Assembly: GCA_913778495.1 (NCBI GenBank)
Contig: CAJYVD010000039.1
Coordinates: 62,001-126,000, forward strand
Direction of reading: 5' to 3'
DNA length: 64,000 nucleotides
Source: an uncultured Pantoea sp.
GTDB lineage: Bacteria; Pseudomonadota; Gammaproteobacteria; Enterobacterales; Enterobacteriaceae
Shown here: positions 29,613-38,656 of the stretch, in pieces
How the letters are laid out: each line of letters opens with the position of its first letter
Numbering within the stretch: position 1 is the first letter of the stretch
The notes under the pieces: model-generated
Seen by the model: the letters and a program-made list of their open reading frames with translations, nothing else
Database searches by the model: none
What the model was told of the DNA's origin: nothing
Made by a program: the position numbers and the translations under genes

Positions 29613-30302
29613 ATGGCGCAAAGCAGAAGCAAGCCGGAAGCGCTGGCGGAAAAAGTTTATCAGGCGCTCAAGCAGGATATTTTCGCCTTTCGCCTGATGC
29701 CAGGCGATCGCTTCAGCGAAAACGAAATCGCCGAGCGACTCGGCGTGAGCCGCACGCCGGTCCGTCAGGCGCTGTTCTGGCTGGCTCGCGAGAACTACGT
29801 CGAGGTGTGGTTCCGCAGCGGCTGGCAGGTGCGACCGTTTGACTTTGCCTACTTTGAGGAGCTGTACGATCTGCGCACCGTGCTGGAGCGCGAGGCGGTG
29901 CGGCGTCTGTGTGCGCTGCCGCCGCTGGCCTGCGCCACCCAGCTCAACGCCCTGAAAACGTTCTGGATGGACGCCGATCCGCTCGATGAAGGCAAAGCGG
30001 TTTCTACTCACGATGAGGCGTTTCACATCGCGCTGGTTGAGGCCGCGGGCAATCAGGAGATGACGCGCATTCATACCGAAATCACCGAAAAGATCCGCAT
30101 CATCCGGCATCTCGATTTCACGCGGGAAGACCGCATCGCGGCCACCTATCGCGAACACGCCCTGATTCTACGGGCCATTTTTCAGCAGCACACCGAGGAG
30201 GCACAGCGCATTTTGACCGATCACATCGCCGTCAGTAAGGCGGAGGTCAGAAAGATCACCGTGCATATGTTACAGCAGGCTCGACTTCAACCGATCGAAT
30301 AA
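29613..30302 (+). CDS. GntR/FCD family regulator of the urea operon
   Basis: A 229-residue FadR-subfamily regulator. The N-terminal winged helix contains RFSENEIAERLGVSRTPVRQAL. The all-helical FCD effector domain follows, with metal-ligand candidates in STHDEAFHIALVEAAGN and YREHALILRAI. Start ATG 29613 has GGAGG at 29604. It lies inside the operon, between the urea carboxylase gene and urtA, so it likely senses a pathway metabolite and feeds back on the same promoter, where a GTATAC palindrome is found. Effector unknown. Confidence 0.88.
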   Translation: MAQSRSKPEALAEKVYQALKQDIFAFRLMPGDRFSENEIAERLGVSRTPVRQALFWLARENYVEVWFRSGWQVRPFDFAYFEELYDLRTVLEREAVRRLCALPPLACATQLNALKTFWMDADPLDEGKAVSTHDEAFHIALVEAAGNQEMTRIHTEITEKIRIIRHLDFTREDRIAATYREHALILRAIFQQHTEEAQRILTDHIAVSKAEVRKITVHMLQQARLQPIE

Positions 30303-30330
30303 CAACATCCACACAGGCAGGGGTTTACTG

Positions 30331-31599
30331 ATGAAGAGACGTTCATTGCTTAAGGTTTTTGCACTTTCCGCCACCGTGGTCAGCATGGGCCTCGCGTTTA
30401 GCGCGCAGGCTGCGGACACCATCAAAGTGGGCATCATGCATTCGCTCTCCGGCACCATGGCCATCTCTGAAACGCCGCTGAAGAACGTGGCGCTGATGAC
30501 CATTGACGATATCAACGCTCACGGCGGCGTGCTGGGCAAAAAGCTGGAGCCGGTGGTGGTCGATCCCGCCTCTAACTGGCCGCTGTTCGCCGAAAAAGCG
30601 CGTCAGCTGCTGACGCAGGACAAGGTGGCGGTGGTGTTTGGCTGCTGGACGTCGGTGTCGCGCAAATCGGTGCTGCCGGTATTTGAGGAGCTGAACGGCC
30701 TGCTGTTTTATCCGGTGCAGTACGAAGGTGAGGAGATGTCGCCGAACGTGTTTTATACCGGTGCCGCGCCTAATCAACAGGCTATTCCGGCGGTGCAGTA
30801 CCTGATGAGCGAAGACGGCGGCGCCGCCAAGCGCTTCTTCCTGCTGGGCACCGATTATGTCTATCCGCGCACCACCAACAAGATCCTGCGCGCCTTCCTG
30901 CACAGCAAAGGCGTGCAGGACAAGGATATTGAAGAGGTCTACACCCCGTTTGGCTACAGCGATTACCAAACCATTGTCGCCAACATCAAGAAGTTCTCCG
31001 CAGGCGGCAAAACCGCGGTGATCTCCACCATTAACGGTGACTCCAACGTGCCGTTCTACAAAGAGCTGGCGAACCAGGGCATCACCGCCACCGATATCCC
31101 GGTGGTGGCGTTCTCGGTGGGCGAGGAGGAGCTGCGCGGCATCGATACCAAACCGCTAGTGGGACAACTGGCGGCGTGGAACTACTTTGAGTCCGTGGAC
31201 AACCCCACCAACGCCAAATTTGTGGCGGATTACCGCGCCTGGGCCAAAGCGCACAACCTGCCGAACGCCACTACCGTGGTGACCAACGATCCGATGGAAG
31301 CCACGTGGGTCGGCCTGCATATGTGGGCGCAGGCTGTGGAGAAAGCGGGCACCACCGACGTGGATAAAGTGCGGGCGGCCATGGCGGGCCAGACCTTCAA
31401 GGCACCGGACGGCTTCACGCTGACCATGGACCAAACCAACCACCATCTGCATAAGCCGGTGATGATTGGCGAAGTGGAAGACAACGGCCAGTTCAACGTG
31501 GTGTGGCAAACCGATCAGCCGATTCGGGCGCAGCCGTGGAGCCCGTATATCGCCGGTAACGATAAAAAGCCGGATCACCCGGTGAAGTCTGCGCCGTAA
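30331..31599 (+). CDS. urtA: urea ABC transporter substrate-binding protein UrtA
   Basis: A 422-residue periplasmic type I binding protein of the branched-chain amino acid/urea class. The signal peptide MKRRSLLKVFALSATVVSM has a twin-arginine-like RRSLLK motif and ends AQA-ADT. Family text is clear: VGIMHSLSGTMAISETPLKN, FGCWTSVSRKSVLPVFEE and PVQYEGEEMSPNVFY. It would capture urea for UrtBC. It is followed by a strong intercistronic hairpin before urtB. Confidence 0.96.
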   Translation: MKRRSLLKVFALSATVVSMGLAFSAQAADTIKVGIMHSLSGTMAISETPLKNVALMTIDDINAHGGVLGKKLEPVVVDPASNWPLFAEKARQLLTQDKVAVVFGCWTSVSRKSVLPVFEELNGLLFYPVQYEGEEMSPNVFYTGAAPNQQAIPAVQYLMSEDGGAAKRFFLLGTDYVYPRTTNKILRAFLHSKGVQDKDIEEVYTPFGYSDYQTIVANIKKFSAGGKTAVISTINGDSNVPFYKELANQGITATDIPVVAFSVGEEELRGIDTKPLVGQLAAWNYFESVDNPTNAKFVADYRAWAKAHNLPNATTVVTNDPMEATWVGLHMWAQAVEKAGTTDVDKVRAAMAGQTFKAPDGFTLTMDQTNHHLHKPVMIGEVEDNGQFNVVWQTDQPIRAQPWSPYIAGNDKKPDHPVKSAP

Positions 31600-31628
31600 C
31601 GCGGCGGGCTTGCGCTATCGCTCTCTCC

Positions 31629-31662
31629 GCACGACGGACGCGCCGCTTGCGCGCCGTCGTGC
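31629..31662 (+). other. stable intercistronic hairpin between urtA and urtB
   Basis: A 14-pair stem with a single bulged A and a five-base CGCTT loop. No T-run follows. Such hairpins after binding-protein genes protect the upstream message and raise its level relative to the permease genes. Confidence 0.75.
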
Positions 31663-31685
31663 TCACCTTACACAAGGTTCGAATC

Positions 31686-33254
31686 ATGCGTGTGTATCAC
31701 TCTTTTTTCAGCCTGCTGCTCGTACTGCTGCCGTGGCTGGCGCAGGCGGGCGATGCGGCGGATTTTGTGGCCGCCAGCCGCAGCAATCAAGCCACGCTGC
31801 TGCAACAGTGGGCCGCCGCGCCGCAGCCTGCTCGCCTGCCGCTGTTGCAAGCGCTGCGGGATGAAACGGTGGTGGTGGATGCCCAGCACCAGCCCTTCAG
31901 CCGCCAGGCGGACCGCCTGGTGCCGCTCGACCAGGCGCAACAGCCCAGCAGCGACAGCAAAAAGCTGTTTATGAACAACCGCCTACGCGTATTGGTCGCC
32001 CGCGCCCTCGCTGCCCACCAGCTGGTGAGCGAGCACGCCGATGTGCGTCTGCACGCCGCGCAGCAGTTGCAAAACACCGACAGCGGCGATCTGCTGCCGC
32101 TGCTGGAGCAGCGACTGGCCGTTGAAAACGATACGCAGGTCCACGCCGCGCTGGCGATGGCCGTCGCCACTATGCAGCTCAGTAGCCCCGATGCCGCCGC
32201 GCGCCTCCGCGCCGTGACACTGCTGGGCACCTCGGACGATCCGCTGATGCAGGCCAGCCTGACGCGCCTGACGCAGGCCAGCAATGAGCCGGATGCGCAG
32301 GTACGCGCGGCAGCCGCCGCCAGTTTGCAGCAGATCAAACAGCGCCTGATGTGGGGCGATCTGCTCGGTCAGGCATTCAGCGGGCTGTCGCTGGGCTCGA
32401 TTCTGCTGCTGGCCGCGCTGGGCCTGGCGATCACCTACGGGCTACTCGGGGTGATCAATATGGCGCACGGCGAAATGCTGATGCTGGGGGCCTATGCGTC
32501 CTGGCTGGTGCAAAACCTGTTTCAGCAGTTTGCGCCTCAGTGGCTGGCGTGGTATCCGCTGCTGGCGCTGCCGGTGGCGTTTTGCCTCACCGCCGCGCTG
32601 GGGATGCTGCTGGAACGCACCGTGATCCGCCACCTGTATGGTCGCCCGCTGGAGACGCTGCTGGCGACATGGGGCATAAGCCTGATGCTGATTCAGCTGG
32701 TGCGCGTGCTGTTTGGCACGCAGAACCTTGAGGTCGCCAACCCCAGCTGGCTCTCCGGCGGCTGGCAGATCCTGCCGAATCTCGTGCTGCCGTATAACCG
32801 GCTGGCGGTGCTGCTGTTTGTCGGGGCAATTTTGGCGCTCACCTGGCTATTGCTGAACAAAACCCGGCTGGGCCTGAGCGTGCGCGCCGTGACGCAAAAC
32901 CGCGCCATGGCGGACTGCTGCGGCGTCCCCACCGGACGCATTGATATGCTGGCGTTTGGCCTGGGCTCCGGCATTGCCGGTCTCGGCGGCGTGGCGCTGT
33001 CGCAGTTAGGCAATGTCGGCCCGGAGCTGGGCCAGGGCTACATCATCGACTCGTTCCTGGTGGTGGTGCTGGGCGGCGTGGGTCAGCTGGCAGGCACCGT
33101 GGTTGCCGCGCTGGGCTTGGGCATTCTCAATAAGCTGCTGGAGCCGCAAATTGGCGCGGTGCTGGGCAAAATCCTGATTCTGGGCTTGATTGTGCTGTTT
33201 ATCCAAAAACGGCCGCAGGGTCTGTTTGCCGTGAAAGGGAGGGTGATTGACTGA
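31686..33254 (+). CDS. urtB: urea ABC transporter permease UrtB
   Basis: A 522-residue membrane subunit. A signal-like segment (FFSLLLVLLPWLAQA) is followed by about 200 mostly alpha-helical, soluble residues with HEAT-like repeats (ADVRLHAAQQLQ, DAQVRAAAAASLQQIKQRL). A LIV-type permease of about eight membrane segments then starts near GQAFSGLSLGSILLLAALGL. The permease has GLLGVINMAHGEMLMLGAY, typical of the family. Start ATG 31686 is preceded by AAGG; the upstream frame start at 31647 overlaps the hairpin. It overlaps urtC by one base (TGATG). Confidence 0.95.
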   Translation: MRVYHSFFSLLLVLLPWLAQAGDAADFVAASRSNQATLLQQWAAAPQPARLPLLQALRDETVVVDAQHQPFSRQADRLVPLDQAQQPSSDSKKLFMNNRLRVLVARALAAHQLVSEHADVRLHAAQQLQNTDSGDLLPLLEQRLAVENDTQVHAALAMAVATMQLSSPDAAARLRAVTLLGTSDDPLMQASLTRLTQASNEPDAQVRAAAAASLQQIKQRLMWGDLLGQAFSGLSLGSILLLAALGLAITYGLLGVINMAHGEMLMLGAYASWLVQNLFQQFAPQWLAWYPLLALPVAFCLTAALGMLLERTVIRHLYGRPLETLLATWGISLMLIQLVRVLFGTQNLEVANPSWLSGGWQILPNLVLPYNRLAVLLFVGAILALTWLLLNKTRLGLSVRAVTQNRAMADCCGVPTGRIDMLAFGLGSGIAGLGGVALSQLGNVGPELGQGYIIDSFLVVVLGGVGQLAGTVVAALGLGILNKLLEPQIGAVLGKILILGLIVLFIQKRPQGLFAVKGRVID

Positions 33255-34330
33255 TGAGCTTACCCCTGACGTTACGCGCGGTGCGCCATGCGCCCCGCCT
33301 TTCGCTTGGCGCAGGCGCCGTCGCCACCGCCCTGCTGCTGCTGCTGCCGTTCTGCGCGCTGCTGCCTGCCGCGCATCCGCTGGCGGTCTCTACCTATACG
33401 CTGACGCTGATAGGCAAGATCCTCTGCTATGCCACCGTGGCGGTGGCGCTGGATTTGGTCTGGGGCTACGCCGGTTTGCTGTCGCTGGGACACGGTCTGT
33501 TTTTTGCGCTGGGCGGCTATGCCATGGGCATGTACCTGATGCGCCAGGCCGCTGGCGACGGACTGCCCGCGTTTATGTCGTTTCTTTCGTGGCGTACGCT
33601 GCCGTGGTTCTGGACCGGCACACAGCACTTTATGTGGGCGCTGTGCCTGATTGTGCTGGTGCCCGGCCTGCTGGCGCTGGTGTTTGGCTTCTTTGCCTTT
33701 CGTTCAAAGATCAAAGGCGTGTACTTCTCCATCATGACGCAGGCGCTGACCTGGGCGGGTATGCTGCTGTTTTTCCGCAATGAAACCGGCTTTGGCGGCA
33801 ATAACGGCTTCACCGGCTTTACCACGCTGCTGGGCTTCAACGTCACCGCCACCGGCACGCGCATTGGGCTGTTTATCGCCACCGTGCTGCTGCTGCTGTT
33901 GAGTCTCGCGCTGGGGTTCGCGCTGGCGCGCAGCAAATTTGGCCGCGTGCTGACCGCCGTGCGCGATGCGGAGAATCGCCTGCTGTTTATCGGCTACGAT
34001 CCGCGCGGATTTAAGCTGTTCGTCTGGACGCTCTCGGCGGTGCTGTGTGGCCTGGCGGGCGCGCTCTATGTGCCGCAGGTGGGCATTATTAATCCCAGCG
34101 AGATGTCCCCCACCAACTCCATTGAGGCGGCAATCTGGGTGGCGCTGGGCGGACGCGGCACGCTGATCGGTCCGCTGCTGGGCGCTGGCATTGTCAACGG
34201 GGCCAAAAGCTGGTTTACCGTGGCCTTCCCGGAGTACTGGCTGTTTTTCCTCGGCCTGATGTTTATTCTCGTTACGCTGTTTTTGCCGCGCGGCGTGATC
34301 GGCCTGCTGCGCAGGAGGCGCCATGACTGA
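33254..34330 (+). CDS. urtC: urea ABC transporter permease UrtC
   Basis: A 358-residue second membrane subunit with about nine helices. LIV-type motifs include GYAGLLSLGHGLFFALGGYAMGMYL and the cytoplasmic coupling region LTAVRDAENRLLFIGYDPRGFKL. C-terminal segment WVALGGRGTLIGPLLGAGIVNG is typical of UrtC. Its ATG overlaps the urtB stop and its last eight bases overlap urtD, so translation is coupled. Confidence 0.96.
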   Translation: MSLPLTLRAVRHAPRLSLGAGAVATALLLLLPFCALLPAAHPLAVSTYTLTLIGKILCYATVAVALDLVWGYAGLLSLGHGLFFALGGYAMGMYLMRQAAGDGLPAFMSFLSWRTLPWFWTGTQHFMWALCLIVLVPGLLALVFGFFAFRSKIKGVYFSIMTQALTWAGMLLFFRNETGFGGNNGFTGFTTLLGFNVTATGTRIGLFIATVLLLLLSLALGFALARSKFGRVLTAVRDAENRLLFIGYDPRGFKLFVWTLSAVLCGLAGALYVPQVGIINPSEMSPTNSIEAAIWVALGGRGTLIGPLLGAGIVNGAKSWFTVAFPEYWLFFLGLMFILVTLFLPRGVIGLLRRRRHD

Positions 34331-35114
34331 CGCACTGTTTACCCAACCGCAAGCGGCCGATCGCCACCGCGATCAAACCGATCCGGTGCTGCAACTGGAG
34401 GCGATCAGCGTCGCCTTTGACGGCTTTCGCGCCTTGACCGATCTGTCACTGCACATCGGCGTCGGCGAACTGCGCTGTGTTATCGGCCCCAACGGCGCGG
34501 GGAAAACCACGCTGATGGATGTGATCACCGGCAAAACCCGCCCCGACGCGGGACGGGTGATCTACGATCAGGACACCGATCTCACCGCGCTGTCGCCGGT
34601 GGCGATTGCCCGCGCCGGCATTGGCCGCAAGTTCCAAAAGCCCACGGTATTTGAAGCCCTCACGGTATTTGAGAATCTGGAGATCGCCCTGAAAAATGAC
34701 AAATCGGTGTGGGCCAGCCTGCGCGCGCGCTTAAGCGGCGCGCAGCGCGATCGCATTGATGAAACCCTTGCTCTGCTGCGGCTGGGCGGCGAGCGCCAGC
34801 GCCAGGCCGGGCTGCTGTCGCACGGGCAAAAGCAGTTTCTGGAGATCGGCATGCTGCTGGTGCAAGACCCGCATCTGCTGCTGCTGGACGAACCCGCAGC
34901 GGGCATGACCGACGCCGAGACCGCGTATACCGCCGAGCTGTTTCGCGGCCTCGCGGGCAAACACTCGCTGATGGTGGTGGAGCACGACATGGGCTTCGTC
35001 GAGAGCATCGCCGATCGCGTGACGGTGCTGCACCAGGGGCAAGTGCTGGCGGAAGGCTCGCTGCGCGAGGTGCAGGCCAACGAGCAGGTTATTGACGTTT
35101 ACTTGGGGCGCTAA
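34323..35114 (+). CDS. urtD: urea ABC transporter ATP-binding protein UrtD
   Basis: A 263-residue ABC ATPase with Walker A GPNGAGKTTLMD, the LIV-family motif RAGIGRKFQKPTVFEALTVFEN, an altered signature (LLSHGQKQFLEIGMLL, which is usual for this subfamily) and Walker B LLLLDEPAAGMTDAET. It pairs with UrtE to power urea import. The RFQ/RKFQ text and SHGQKQ distinguish UrtD from LivG. Confidence 0.95.
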   Translation: MTDALFTQPQAADRHRDQTDPVLQLEAISVAFDGFRALTDLSLHIGVGELRCVIGPNGAGKTTLMDVITGKTRPDAGRVIYDQDTDLTALSPVAIARAGIGRKFQKPTVFEALTVFENLEIALKNDKSVWASLRARLSGAQRDRIDETLALLRLGGERQRQAGLLSHGQKQFLEIGMLLVQDPHLLLLDEPAAGMTDAETAYTAELFRGLAGKHSLMVVEHDMGFVESIADRVTVLHQGQVLAEGSLREVQANEQVIDVYLGR

Positions 35115-35115
35115 C

Positions 35116-35814
35116 ATGTTACAGGTATCGGATCTGAATCAGTATTACGGCGGCAGCCACATCTTGCGCGGCCTGTCGTTTGAGGCGCAGCCGGGTGAAA
35201 TCACTTGCCTGCTGGGGCGTAACGGCGTCGGCAAAACCACGCTCCTGAAGTGCCTGATGGGCCTGATCCCGGCGAAGTCCGGCGAGATCCGCTGGCAGGG
35301 ACAGCTAATCAACGGTCGTCGACCACACCAGCGCGTGCAGGCGGGTATCGCCTATGTACCGCAGGGGCGCGAGATTTTCCCTCGGCTTACCGTGGAAGAG
35401 AATCTGCTGCTGGGGCTGTCGCGCTTTCCCGCCGCGCAGGCAAAAACGGTTCCTGATGAAATTTATCAGCTGTTTCCGGTGCTGCATGAGATGCGCACGC
35501 GGTGCGGCGGCGATCTCTCTGGCGGCCAACAGCAGCAGCTGGCCATTGGCCGCGCGCTGGCGTGTCGGCCCCAGCTGCTGATCCTTGATGAGCCGACCGA
35601 AGGGATCCAGCCTTCGGTGATCAAAGAGATCGGCGCGGTGATCCACCAGCTGGCGCAGCGCGGCGACATGGCGATCCTGCTGGTGGAGCAGTTTTATGAC
35701 TTCGCCGCCGAGCTCGCCGACCGCTATCTGGTGATGTCGCGCGGGGAGATTGTGCGGCGCGGCGCGGGCAGCGACATGGAGACCGACGGCGTACGCGGGC
35801 TGGTGGCGATTTGA
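35116..35814 (+). CDS. urtE: urea ABC transporter ATP-binding protein UrtE
   Basis: A 232-residue ABC ATPase with Walker A LLGRNGVGKTTLLKCLMG, signature DLSGGQQQQLAIGRAL and Walker B LLILDEPTEGIQPSVI. The text YYGGSHILRGLSF and VPQGREIFPRLTVEEN mark the LivF/UrtE class. The ATG at 35116 follows the urtD stop by one base; the earlier frame start at 35092 lies inside urtD. Last gene of the urea unit. Downstream, GGGCGG (35824) and CCGCCC (35850) could form a weak hairpin. Confidence 0.95.
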   Translation: MLQVSDLNQYYGGSHILRGLSFEAQPGEITCLLGRNGVGKTTLLKCLMGLIPAKSGEIRWQGQLINGRRPHQRVQAGIAYVPQGREIFPRLTVEENLLLGLSRFPAAQAKTVPDEIYQLFPVLHEMRTRCGGDLSGGQQQQLAIGRALACRPQLLILDEPTEGIQPSVIKEIGAVIHQLAQRGDMAILLVEQFYDFAAELADRYLVMSRGEIVRRGAGSDMETDGVRGLVAI

Positions 35815-35981
35815 GAGGCAAACGGGCGGCAATTTAAGGTAAGATGACGTCCGCCCAGCGTACTTCTGCGCAATCCCTTCATTTTTGTGAAGTTTGTCGC
35901 GTTCGAGCGCGTGAGGCGGCTTGATCGCCGCTATCAAGGGCGAGGTCAATACACCGCAGATGACACACCACAGAGAGACGC

Positions 35982-36764
35982 ATGGAAACCCGGCGCGAAG
36001 AACGTATTAACAAGCTGGCGCAGGCGCTAAAACGCACCGATAAGCTGCACTTAAAACAGGCGGCCCAGCTGCTGGGCGTCTCAGAGATGACGGTGCGGCG
36101 CGATCTCGCGGAGCCCACCTCAACGGTGGTGCTGCTCGGCGGCTATGTTGTGAGCGATCCGAAACATCACGCCGGACGCTACTTTATCTCCGATCAGTAC
36201 GGACAAAACGCCGCGCGCAAGCAGCGGCTGGCGCAGGCGGCGGTGACGCTGATCGGTGAAAATGACACGGTGTTTTTCGACTGCGGCACCACCTTGCCCT
36301 ACGTGATTGACGCGCTACCCGACACGCTGCGGTTCACCGCCATTTGCTGCGCCATGAATACCTTTCTGGCGCTGAAAGAGAAGCCCGCCTGCACCGTGAT
36401 TTTGAGCGGCGGCGAGTTTCATGCCGATAACGCCCTGTTTACGCCGGTGGGTGAACACGCCATTCTCGACGATCTCTGCCCGACGCTGGCGTTTATCTCG
36501 GCGGCAGGCATTGACGCGCAGCAAGGTGCGACCTGCTACAACCTCAATGAAGTGGCGATCAAGCACTACGCCATGCGGCGTTCGCGCCAGCGCGTGCTGG
36601 TGGCCGACAGCAGTAAATATGGCAAGGTGCTGCCTGCGCGCATCGGCGCATTAGATCAGTTTGATCTGCTGGTCAGCGACAGCGCGCCCGATGCCGCATT
36701 GCGCCAATGGCTACACCAGCAGGCGCTGCCGCTGTGCCTGCCGCTGTGCCTGCCGCCGCGCTGA
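35982..36764 (+). CDS. deoR: deoxyribose operon repressor DeoR
   Basis: A 260-residue DeoR-family repressor. It matches E. coli DeoR (252 residues) along its length: METRREERI at the start, the helix-turn-helix LKQAAQLLGVSEMTVRRDL, VVLLGGYVV, the effector-domain text FFDCGTTLPYVI, LNTFLALKEKP-like NTFLALKEKPACTV and GATCYNLNEVAIKH. E. coli DeoR responds to deoxyribose-5-phosphate and represses the deo operon. Here it lies between the urea genes and ettA, not beside dacC. The C terminus ends in LPLCLPLCLPP, coded by a perfect 12-base tandem repeat (36726-36749). Confidence 0.88.
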   Translation: METRREERINKLAQALKRTDKLHLKQAAQLLGVSEMTVRRDLAEPTSTVVLLGGYVVSDPKHHAGRYFISDQYGQNAARKQRLAQAAVTLIGENDTVFFDCGTTLPYVIDALPDTLRFTAICCAMNTFLALKEKPACTVILSGGEFHADNALFTPVGEHAILDDLCPTLAFISAAGIDAQQGATCYNLNEVAIKHYAMRRSRQRVLVADSSKYGKVLPARIGALDQFDLLVSDSAPDAALRQWLHQQALPLCLPLCLPPR

Positions 36765-36940
36765 CGCGTCTTGCTTCCACTTGCTTAGGCCCGTTTGCTG
36801 AATAAGAATCAGGCGGTTACTCGCCGCCGTGCGCGGCATTGCACGTTTCCCCGTGGAAGCGGCTGTGATTGCCGGGTGAAAACCGCTAAACTTCTGCCTT
36901 TGACGTTCCACCACTCACAGACCAAGAGGCTCATTCCAAC

Positions 36941-38608
36941 GTGGCTCAATTCGTCTATAGCATGCATCGCGTCGGCAAAGTGGTTCCGCCGAAGCGTCAC
37001 ATTCTGAAGAACATCTCCCTTAGCTTCTTCCCTGGCGCCAAAATTGGCGTGCTCGGCCTGAACGGCGCGGGTAAATCCACCCTGCTGCGCATCATGGCGG
37101 GCATCGATAAAGATATCGAAGGGGAAGCGCGCCCGCAGCCGGGCATTAAAGTGGGTTATCTGCCGCAGGAGCCGCAGCTTAATCCTGAACACACCGTACG
37201 CGAATCGGTTGAAGAAGCCGTCTCCGAAGTGGTTGGCGCGCTGAAACGCCTGGATGAGGTCTACGCGCTGTACGCCGATCCGGATGCCGATTTCGACAAG
37301 CTGGCCGCCGAGCAAGGTCGTCTGGAAGAAGTTATCCAGGCGCACGACGGTCACAACCTGGAAACCCAGCTGAACCGCGCCGCCGACGCCATGCGTCTGC
37401 CGGAGTGGGATGCCAAAATCGGCACGCTGTCGGGCGGTGAACGCCGTCGCGTGGCGCTGTGCCGCCTGCTGCTGGAAAAGCCGGACATGCTGCTGCTCGA
37501 CGAACCCACCAACCACCTGGATGCAGAGTCCGTGGCGTGGCTGGAGCGTTTCCTGCACGACTTCGAAGGCACCGTCGTCGCCATCACCCACGACCGTTAC
37601 TTCCTGGATAACGTCGCCGGCTGGATTTTGGAGCTGGACCGCGGTGAAGGTATTCCGTGGGAAGGTAACTACTCCTCGTGGCTGGAGCAGAAGGATCAGC
37701 GTCTGGCGCAGGAAGCGTCTCAGGAAGCGGCGCGCCGTAAATCCATTGAGAAAGAGCTGGAGTGGGTGCGTCAGGGCACCAAAGGCCGTCAGTCCAAGGG
37801 CAAAGCCCGTCTGGCGCGCTTTGAAGAGCTGAACAACAGCGATTACCAGAAGCGTAACGAAACCAACGAACTGTTCATTCCACCTGGCGCGCGCCTCGGC
37901 GACAAAGTGCTGGAAGTGAAAAACCTGAGCAAGTCGTACGGCGATCGCGTGCTGATCGACGATCTCTCCTTCTCGCTGCCGAAAGGCGCGATTGTCGGCA
38001 TCATCGGCCCCAACGGTGCGGGTAAATCCACGCTGTTCCGCATGATGTCAGGTCAGGAGCAGCCGGATTCTGGCACCATTGAGCTGGGTGAAACCGTTAA
38101 GCTGGCGTCGGTGGATCAGTTCCGTGACGCCATGGACAATACGAAAACCGTATGGGAAGAAGTGTCCGGCGGCCAGGACATTATGCGCATCGGCAACACC
38201 GAGATGCCGAGCCGCGCCTATGTCGGCCGCTTTAACTTCAAAGGCACCGATCAGGGCAAACGCGTCGGCGAACTGTCGGGCGGTGAGCGCGGTCGTCTGC
38301 ACCTGGCAAAACTGCTGCAGGTGGGCGGCAACTTGCTGCTGCTGGATGAACCGACCAACGACCTGGATATCGAAACCCTGCGCGCGCTGGAAAACGCCCT
38401 GCTGGAGTTCCCGGGCTGCGCGATGGTGATCTCGCACGACCGCTGGTTCCTGGACCGTATCGCTACCCACATCATTGATTATCAGGATGAGGGCAAGGTG
38501 GAATTCTTCGAAGGGAACTTCACCGAATACGAAGAGTACAAAAAACGCACGCTGGGCGCGGAAGCGCTGGAGCCGAAGCGTATCAAGTACAAGCGTATGG
38601 CGAAGTAA
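36941..38608 (+). CDS. ettA: energy-dependent translational throttle protein EttA
   Basis: A 555-residue ABC-F ATPase that binds the ribosomal E site and gates entry into elongation according to ATP/ADP ratio. Two ABC domains show Walker A GLNGAGKSTLLR and GPNGAGKSTLFR, signatures LSGGERRRVALCRLL and LSGGERGRLHLAKLL, and Walker B LLLLDEPTNHLDAES and LLLLDEPTNDLD. The P-site interaction motif lies between them (WVRQGTKGRQSKGKARLARFEE, in part). It begins with GTG at 36941, 11 bases after AAGAGG. Confidence 0.97.
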   Translation: MAQFVYSMHRVGKVVPPKRHILKNISLSFFPGAKIGVLGLNGAGKSTLLRIMAGIDKDIEGEARPQPGIKVGYLPQEPQLNPEHTVRESVEEAVSEVVGALKRLDEVYALYADPDADFDKLAAEQGRLEEVIQAHDGHNLETQLNRAADAMRLPEWDAKIGTLSGGERRRVALCRLLLEKPDMLLLDEPTNHLDAESVAWLERFLHDFEGTVVAITHDRYFLDNVAGWILELDRGEGIPWEGNYSSWLEQKDQRLAQEASQEAARRKSIEKELEWVRQGTKGRQSKGKARLARFEELNNSDYQKRNETNELFIPPGARLGDKVLEVKNLSKSYGDRVLIDDLSFSLPKGAIVGIIGPNGAGKSTLFRMMSGQEQPDSGTIELGETVKLASVDQFRDAMDNTKTVWEEVSGGQDIMRIGNTEMPSRAYVGRFNFKGTDQGKRVGELSGGERGRLHLAKLLQVGGNLLLLDEPTNDLDIETLRALENALLEFPGCAMVISHDRWFLDRIATHIIDYQDEGKVEFFEGNFTEYEEYKKRTLGAEALEPKRIKYKRMAK

Positions 38609-38619
38609 TCGCTATGATG

Positions 38620-38647
38620 AAAAAAGGCGCCGCATGGCGCCTTTTTT
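38620..38647. terminator. bidirectional terminator between ettA and nadR
   Basis: AAAAAAGGCGCC pairs with GGCGCCTTTTTT around GCAT, giving a T-run on both strands for the two convergent genes. Confidence 0.95.
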
Positions 38648-38656
38648 ATGTCGCGT

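Noticed and set aside
36765-36940. Possible small gene between deoR and ettA
   Set aside because: Only short frames without start signals. It contains the ettA leader and a small GC-rich hairpin.
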